A stretch of 20,659 nt of DNA. Origin: CF-96 sp028287605. GTDB taxonomy: Bacteria; Chloroflexota; Dormibacteria; Aeolococcales; Aeolococcaceae. Positions 20,650 through 20,659 of this stretch are shown one piece after another (within the stretch, counting starts at the first letter, position 1; each line of letters begins with the position of its first letter). Under the pieces are notes generated by a model that saw only the letters and a list, made by a program, of their open reading frames with translations, did not search any database and had not been told where the DNA came from. The translations under genes and the position numbers were made by a program. The DNA lies in contig JAXDLT010000087.1 of NCBI GenBank assembly GCA_034666465.1, forward strand, positions 1 to 20,659, read 5' to 3'.

Positions 20650-20659
20650 TCGGCCGATC

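Noticed and set aside
1..20659. CRISPR arrays, tRNA/rRNA genes, insertion sequences, phage or defence genes
   Set aside because: I looked for regularly spaced repeats, tRNA-like arms, transposase or integrase motifs and nuclease/helicase signatures and saw none. The window reads as ordinary chromosomal sequence.

Overview
The window is very GC-rich and densely coding, with 23 protein genes (one partial at the left edge, one of only 67 codons, plus one candidate 10-codon leader ORF). No rRNA, tRNA, CRISPR, transposase, integrase or phage gene was found. The gene mix (DUF3151, a mycobacterial Rv1284-type beta-carbonic anhydrase, an Rv0121-like PPOX/F420-type flavoprotein, a permuted ATP-grasp/transglutaminase pair, a bactofilin, DUF2934) suggests a chromosomal segment of a high-GC Terrabacteria lineage. 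An actinobacterium, or an actinobacterium-like Chloroflexota/Dormibacterota-type soil bacterium, would fit. That placement is inference from families and base composition only.

Layout. 1-253: end of an unrecognised gene followed by a strong hairpin. 442-2283 (minus): DUF3151, a ComA-like phosphosulfolactate synthase, and a VOC protein. 2512-3372 (minus): SAM methyltransferase. 3524-3979 (plus): bactofilin. 4037-4993 (minus) and 5099-6403 (plus): a pirin and a MATE exporter diverging from a short region with a palindromic operator-like site. 6468-6983 (plus): beta-carbonic anhydrase. 6993-10004 (minus): gluconate operon, GntP permease then FGGY gluconokinase. 10228-11223 (plus): LPG-synthase-like (UPF0104) membrane protein. 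11320-11601 (plus): DUF2934 protein. 11632-13147 (minus): three overlapping genes, a COG4280 membrane protein, a 67-residue membrane protein and a GNAT acetyltransferase. 13215-13730 (plus): DUF1360. 13749-14666 (minus): patatin-like lipase. 14812-15267 (minus): PPOX flavoprotein, diverging from an AI-2E family permease (15310-16494). 16507-18848 (minus): circularly permuted ATP-grasp ligase overlapping a transglutaminase-like protease with a seven-glutamine tail. 19156-20572 (plus): an exported cupredoxin-fold protein with an altered metal site, then a membrane-anchored YceI protein.

How the genes work together. Clear functional units are gluconate uptake plus phosphorylation, and the ATP-grasp/transglutaminase pair (predicted peptide ligation and cleavage). 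The COG4280/small membrane protein/GNAT trio is a translationally coupled operon of unknown role. The rest is ordinary housekeeping and envelope material.

The most interesting signals are regulatory. (1) At least six genes or ORFs without a Shine-Dalgarno sequence have a TANNNT -10 hexamer exactly 6-7 nt before the start codon, the signature of leaderless transcription. (2) One of these promoters drives a 10-codon ORF whose stop overlaps the comA-like start (ATGA). (3) Two convergent gene pairs share one hairpin whose stem contains both stop codons. (4) The cupredoxin has lost two canonical copper ligands. I did not find a wholly new defence or biosynthetic system.
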